Assembly (NCBI GenBank): GCA_934167435.1 | Contig: CAKPKZ010000013.1 | Location: 1 to 19,923 of the forward strand | DNA from: an uncultured Clostridia bacterium | GTDB lineage: Bacteria > Bacillota > Clostridia > TANB77 > CAG-508 | Length of the DNA stretch: 19,923 bases | Direction: 5' to 3' | Part shown: piece after piece, positions 16,478 through 19,923 of the stretch | Numbering within the stretch: the first letter of the stretch is position 1 | Layout: each line of letters opens with the position of its first letter | The notes under the pieces: generated by a model | Database searches by the model: none | Told to the model about the DNA's origin: nothing | Seen by the model: the letters and a program-made list of their open reading frames with translations, nothing else | Translations under genes and position numbers: made by a program

Positions 16478-16495
16478 TAGTTATGGCTCATTTTT
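16457..16495 (-). terminator. Intrinsic terminator of topA
   Basis: AAAAATGAGCCATA and TATGGCTCATTTTT form a perfect 14-bp stem around an 11-base loop, beginning five bases after the topA stop codon. The 3' arm ends in T5 followed by GTTATT. The A5/T5 flanks make it look bidirectional, although no gene converges on it here. Confidence 0.9.
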
Positions 16496-16500
16496 ATACT

Positions 16501-18579
16501 TTATTTTTTCTTAGCTTTAACTTTAGTTTTGGTAGCTCTTTTTTTAGTTTTTGTTTTTTTAGTAATTTCTTTTACTTCATTTGCTTCCTCTGGATTCCAC
16601 TTTTCACCTGGCTTTGGTTTATTCCAAGAAATATAATCACATGAATCTGGATTATTTTCGCAAATATAATAATTTCTTTTCCTTTTGGTTTTTCTTACTT
16701 GTACTGTAGCCCCACATTTAGGACATGGTACATCTATGGTTTCTATAATTGGTTTTGCATTTTTACATTCAGGATATCCTGGACATGCCAAAAATTTTCC
16801 GAATCTTCCAAATTTATATACCATCATTCTACCACATTTATCACATACAACATCAGACACCTCATCTACTAATTCAACATGTTCCAACTCTTTTTCTACC
16901 CTATCTAATTCTACTTTAAATGGACCATAAAATTCTCTAATCATTTTTTTCCATTCTTCTTTGCCTTCTGCTATTTCATCAAATTCACTTTCTATCTTTG
17001 CAGTAAATTCAATATTTATTACATCTGTAAAGTTTTCGGTAAGTAGTTTATTTACTATTCTTCCTAATTCTGTTGGAGACAATTGTTTTTGACTTTTTTC
17101 TATATATCTTCTTTCCAAAATAGTAGTTATTGTTGGAGAATACGTACTTGGTCTTCCAATTCCTTTTTCTTCCAAAGCCTTTACTAAACTTGCCTCTGTG
17201 TATCTTGATGGTGGTTCTGTAAAACTTTGCTTAGGGTGTAAGTCTTTTAATTGTAGCTCTTGTCTTTCTTCCATATCAGGAAGCATTCCTTCTTCTGCTT
17301 CTTCTTTATCGTCTGTTCCTTCTACGTATAATGTCATAAACCCTTTAAATTTAATACTTTGCCCATTTGCTTTAAAATTATAGTCATTAGCATTAATGGT
17401 TACAGCCATTGTATTAAAAATTGCTGCAGCCATTTGGCTTGCCATAAATCTATTATAAATTAATTTATATAATTTATATTGGTCCTTTGTTAAGGCTTCT
17501 TTTATAGAGTCTGGTTCTATACTAGCATATGTGGGTCTTATACCTTCGTGTGCATCTTGTGAATCTTTATTTGTTTTATAATATCTATTTTCATAGTAAC
17601 TTTCTCCATATGTACTATAAATATGTTCTTTAGCAGCTTGCCTTGCTTCTTCTGAAATTCTTGTAGAGTCTGTTCTCATATACGTAATAAGACCAACTAC
17701 ACCTTTTTGCGGTATTTTTACTCCTTCATATAATCCTTGTGCTATAGACATGGTTTTCTTTAATGTAAATCCTAATTTTCTTGAGGCTTCTTGTTGCATT
17801 GTACTTGTTGTAAATGGTGGCGCAGGTGTTCTTTTTTTCTCACCCTTTTTTACTTCTGAAACAATATATTTAGCATTTTCTATATCTTTTAATATAGTAT
17901 TTACCTCTTGCTCAGAATGTATTTCTTGCTTTTTTCCACCTTTTCCGAAAAAATGTGCTTGGAATTTTTTACCTGAGTTTGGTTCTTTAAAATCAGCATA
18001 TATATTCCAATATTCTTCTGGTTTAAAGTTTTCTATTTCCTCTTCTCTATCTACAATTAATTTAACGGCAACAGATTGTACACGCCCTGCAGATAACCCT
18101 CTTTTTACTTTTTTCCATAATAATGGACTTATTTTGTATCCAACTATTCTATCTAATACCCTTCTTGCTTGTTGTGCATCCACTAAATTAATATCTATAT
18201 CTCTAGGCTCTTTTATTGCCTTTTGTACTGCATTTTTAGTTATTTCATTAAATGTAACTCTAGTAATTTTAGGTTTATTATCCTCTAGTATTTTTTCTAA
18301 ATGCCATGCAATTGCTTCCCCTTCACGGTCGGGGTCAGTTGCCAAATATATTTTTTTAGCTTGCTTTGCTTCTTTTTTTAAAGATTTTATTAGATCTCCC
18401 TTGCCTCGTATATTTATATATTCTGGTTCAAAATCATTTTCTATATTAACTCCCAATTTTGACTTAGGTAAATCTCTTATATGCCCCATAGATGCAACTA
18501 CCTTTGTACTACCACCTAGGAATTTTTTTATCGTATTAGCTTTTGCTGGTGATTCTACTATTACTAATTTATCTGCCAT
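16501..18579 (-). CDS. topA: DNA topoisomerase I
   Basis: A 692-residue type IA topoisomerase that relaxes negative supercoils by a transient 5'-phosphotyrosine break. The N-terminal TOPRIM domain (about 1-115) has E9 in VIVESPAKA and the metal-binding TDPDREGE at 81-88. The catalytic tyrosine is Y300 in GLITYMRTDSTRIS. Two C-terminal zinc-ribbon repeats follow, with cysteines 580, 583, 600, 606 and 620, 623, 641, 648. The last 20 or so residues are a Lys/Thr-rich tail likely to bind DNA. ATG start with a full AGGAGG site, its own promoter (18622-18650) and a strong terminator. Length and motif order are normal for Clostridial TopA. Confidence 0.98.
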   Translation of the reverse strand: MADKLVIVESPAKANTIKKFLGGSTKVVASMGHIRDLPKSKLGVNIENDFEPEYINIRGKGDLIKSLKKEAKQAKKIYLATDPDREGEAIAWHLEKILEDNKPKITRVTFNEITKNAVQKAIKEPRDIDINLVDAQQARRVLDRIVGYKISPLLWKKVKRGLSAGRVQSVAVKLIVDREEEIENFKPEEYWNIYADFKEPNSGKKFQAHFFGKGGKKQEIHSEQEVNTILKDIENAKYIVSEVKKGEKKRTPAPPFTTSTMQQEASRKLGFTLKKTMSIAQGLYEGVKIPQKGVVGLITYMRTDSTRISEEARQAAKEHIYSTYGESYYENRYYKTNKDSQDAHEGIRPTYASIEPDSIKEALTKDQYKLYKLIYNRFMASQMAAAIFNTMAVTINANDYNFKANGQSIKFKGFMTLYVEGTDDKEEAEEGMLPDMEERQELQLKDLHPKQSFTEPPSRYTEASLVKALEEKGIGRPSTYSPTITTILERRYIEKSQKQLSPTELGRIVNKLLTENFTDVINIEFTAKIESEFDEIAEGKEEWKKMIREFYGPFKVELDRVEKELEHVELVDEVSDVVCDKCGRMMVYKFGRFGKFLACPGYPECKNAKPIIETIDVPCPKCGATVQVRKTKRKRNYYICENNPDSCDYISWNKPKPGEKWNPEEANEVKEITKKTKTKKRATKTKVKAKKK

Positions 18580-18621
18580 TTAATCCTCCTTATCGCTAAT
18601 TAATATTCCAATTACTATAGT

Positions 18622-18650
18622 ATTCTAAAATAATTTTATAGTTTTTGCAA
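18622..18650 (-). promoter_or_regulatory. Promoter of topA
   Basis: TTGCAA (18645-18650) and TAGAAT (18622-18627) are 17 bases apart on the minus strand, about 42 bases before the topA start. Both are near consensus. Confidence 0.6.
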
Positions 18651-18665
18651 GCTTTTTATGGAAAT

Positions 18666-18986
18666 TTATGCCAGTAAAATACTTTTTGCATATTCTTGTA
18701 TTACATCATCTGCTCCTATTGGTGTAACTTCATTATCCTTAAAAAGTTTTAGAATATTATTAGCTTGTCTCTCATCATTTGTTAAATATCTTATGTGTTT
18801 TTCCTCTACTTTTGTATTTTCATTAATATATTCTGTTTTTATAATACTTATTCCAAATTTAGCTTTATTATTTGTTATATCGTCTTCATTTATGTTTTTG
18901 TAATATTCTAACTTTATTGGGTGGTATATTCCTGCCTCTTGTAATTTTTCCTTCTTTATAAAGATCCCTCCAAAAAAAGTTTTCAA
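18666..18986 (-). CDS. Small hypothetical protein, DUF6514-like
   Basis: A 106-residue soluble protein with no signal peptide or membrane segment. The C-terminal pattern NNILKLFKDNEVTPIGADDVIQEY (read as NNILKLFKDNEV then TPI...QEY) resembles DUF6514, a small Clostridial family of unknown function. The middle, with FGISIIKTEY and a conserved-looking YLTNDERQ, also fits. The start is TTG, chosen because AAGGGGAT lies about eight bases upstream and no in-frame ATG follows. It has its own promoter with an inverted repeat over the -10, and ends 86 bases before topA, which has a separate promoter. The family link is from memory of the motif and is moderately secure; function is unknown. Confidence 0.7.
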   Translation of the reverse strand: MKTFFGGIFIKKEKLQEAGIYHPIKLEYYKNINEDDITNNKAKFGISIIKTEYINENTKVEEKHIRYLTNDERQANNILKLFKDNEVTPIGADDVIQEYAKSILLA

Positions 18987-19008
18987 TTTTATATCCCCTT
19001 TCTTTTGT

Positions 19009-19051
19009 ATAAGTATTGTTATAATATAATACTTATATTGGGGTTTTTCAA
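19009..19051 (-). promoter_or_regulatory. Promoter of the DUF6514-like gene with an overlapping 9-bp inverted repeat
   Basis: On the minus strand TTGAAA (19046-19051) and TATATT (19023-19028) are 17 bases apart. A perfect inverted repeat ATAAGTATT/AATACTTAT (19028-19036 and 19009-19017, ten bases between) spans the -10 and the probable start site. A dyad in this place is a typical repressor operator, though AT-rich dyads also arise by chance. Confidence 0.55.
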
Positions 19052-19182
19052 GCCTTTTTCATCGCAATCTTTTACACTTTATGAGTTTAACAGACGTTTT
19101 GACTAATTTTTATCTGTTTTTCTACACTTTATAATTATATTCGACAAATAATAACATCTTAACCATTTAATTCAAGCCAAAC

Positions 19183-19923
19183 TTATCGGTTCAATTTTGT
19201 ATTTATATTTGTTCCAATTCTTCCTGCTCTAGTAATAAAATTTTGTCCATATTTATTATTTATATTATCTAATGTATTATCTAACATTTCTTGCTTTCTA
19301 TTTTCGCCACTTTCAAACAACGACATTTGCCTTTCATTTTTGTCAACTAAATTATCTAATCTTACTCCAACAAGCCTAATATACTCACCTGATATATATG
19401 TTTCTTTTAATAGTTCTTTTGCTTTATTATAAATTTCCTTTGTACTAGATGTTGAAATATTTAATTTTCCTTGATGTGATCTATCTTCAAAATTCTTATT
19501 TCTTAATTGTACATTAACTACATTAGCTAATAAATTATTTTTTCTTAATCTATATGTTACTTGCTCTATTAATGCTAACAAAACTTTTTGTAATTGCTGT
19601 ATATCATTTATATCTTTAGGTAATGTTACTGAATTCCCTATACCTTTTGGCTTTTCTTGCTTATACTGCACTTCAGATTTATCAATTCCATTTGCATATT
19701 CCCACATTAAAATTCCATGTTTTCCGAACTTTTTTATTATATGTTTTTCGTCAGTTTTGGCTAAATCTCCTATTGTTTTTATTCCCATATTATATAATTT
19801 AGGCACTGTTTTTTTTCCTAACATAAATAATTCAGATATTGGCAATGGCCACATTTTAGTTGGTATTTCTTCTTTAAATAATGTATGCACTTTGTCTGGT
19901 TTAGTAAAATCCGATGCCATTTT
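19183..19923 (-). CDS. Y-family DNA polymerase (Pol IV/UvrX-like), C-terminal part, cut by window edge
   Basis: The frame is open to the right edge, and the visible 246 residues are the second half of a translesion polymerase. The sequence starts at KMASDFTKPDKVHTLF, a mid-protein block that follows the catalytic palm, so the ATG at 19920 is internal and the catalytic carboxylates lie outside the window. Counting from that Met, LGKKTVPKLYNMGIKTIGDL (34-53) is the thumb helix-hairpin-helix. GIGNSVTLPKDI (93-104) leads into the little-finger domain. ERQMSLFE (197-203) is the beta-clamp binding motif. The GNSVTLPKDI and clamp motifs resemble the UvrX/YqjW branch as much as DinB, so the gene symbol is left open. 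An intergenic region of 196 bases separates it from the next gene. Confidence 0.93.
   Translation of the reverse strand, partial: KMASDFTKPDKVHTLFKEEIPTKMWPLPISELFMLGKKTVPKLYNMGIKTIGDLAKTDEKHIIKKFGKHGILMWEYANGIDKSEVQYKQEKPKGIGNSVTLPKDINDIQQLQKVLLALIEQVTYRLRKNNLLANVVNVQLRNKNFEDRSHQGKLNISTSSTKEIYNKAKELLKETYISGEYIRLVGVRLDNLVDKNERQMSLFESGENRKQEMLDNTLDNINNKYGQNFITRAGRIGTNINTKLNR

Noticed and set aside
15964..16514. Open frames on the plus strand across the tRNA cluster (15964-16230 and 16323-16514)
   Set aside because: They read antisense through the tRNA-Cys and tRNA-Gly genes and encode the familiar spurious tRNA-antisense peptides; no ribosome sites.
17750..18583. 277-codon plus-strand open frame
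   Set aside because: It lies wholly opposite topA, whose motifs are complete; composition is that of a shadow frame and no ribosome binding site precedes it.

Overview
The window is AT-rich bacterial chromosome from a low-GC Gram-positive. Strong purine-rich ribosome binding sites, a YitT protein, an MprF-type flippase family protein, a DUF6514-like protein, tRNAs with encoded CCA and the rnc/radical-SAM pairing all suggest an anaerobic Clostridia lineage (Bacillota), probably an uncultured one. No species can be named from the sequence. Every supported gene lies on the minus strand, so transcription runs from high to low coordinates.

In transcription order: a Y-family DNA polymerase cut by the window edge (19923-19183); a small DUF6514-like protein with its own promoter and an inverted repeat over the -10 (18986-18666); topA (18579-16501), ending in a strong terminator whose loop carries the -35 of the next unit; tRNA-Gly(GCC) and tRNA-Cys(GCA), then a terminator, then a second tRNA-Cys with its own -10 and terminator (16434-16029). 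Next comes a two-gene unit of an LPG-synthase-type membrane protein and a DbpA-type DEAD-box helicase (15891-13280), followed by rnc and an Elp3-like radical SAM protein (13202-11450), a frameshifted YitT membrane protein (11395-10534) and an OGG1-like DNA glycosylase (10490-9624). A very large cyclic beta-1,2-glucan synthase-like gene (9540-1874) has its GH94 phosphorylase part broken by two single-base frameshifts and truncated. The last gene is an AlbA_2/HATPase_c_4 ATP-binding protein (1710-253), followed by a ten-copy 10-bp tandem repeat with an inverted copy at its far end.

Most of the window is housekeeping: DNA topology, translesion synthesis, base-excision repair, RNA processing and tRNAs. 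The accessory part is the left third. There a glucan synthase has kept its polymerising and cyclising modules intact but lost its phosphorylase module, next to a gene of a family often found in mobile or defence settings.

The points most worth a second look are: (1) leader hairpins that contain the Shine-Dalgarno of both membrane-protein genes that are frameshifted; (2) all three tRNAs have C instead of the near-universal U at T-loop position 55; (3) two tRNA-Cys copies differ only by one compensatory acceptor-stem pair; (4) a tRNA promoter lies inside a terminator loop; (5) helically phased 10-bp repeats lie behind the AlbA_2 gene. I see no CRISPR array, insertion sequence or complete new multi-gene system.
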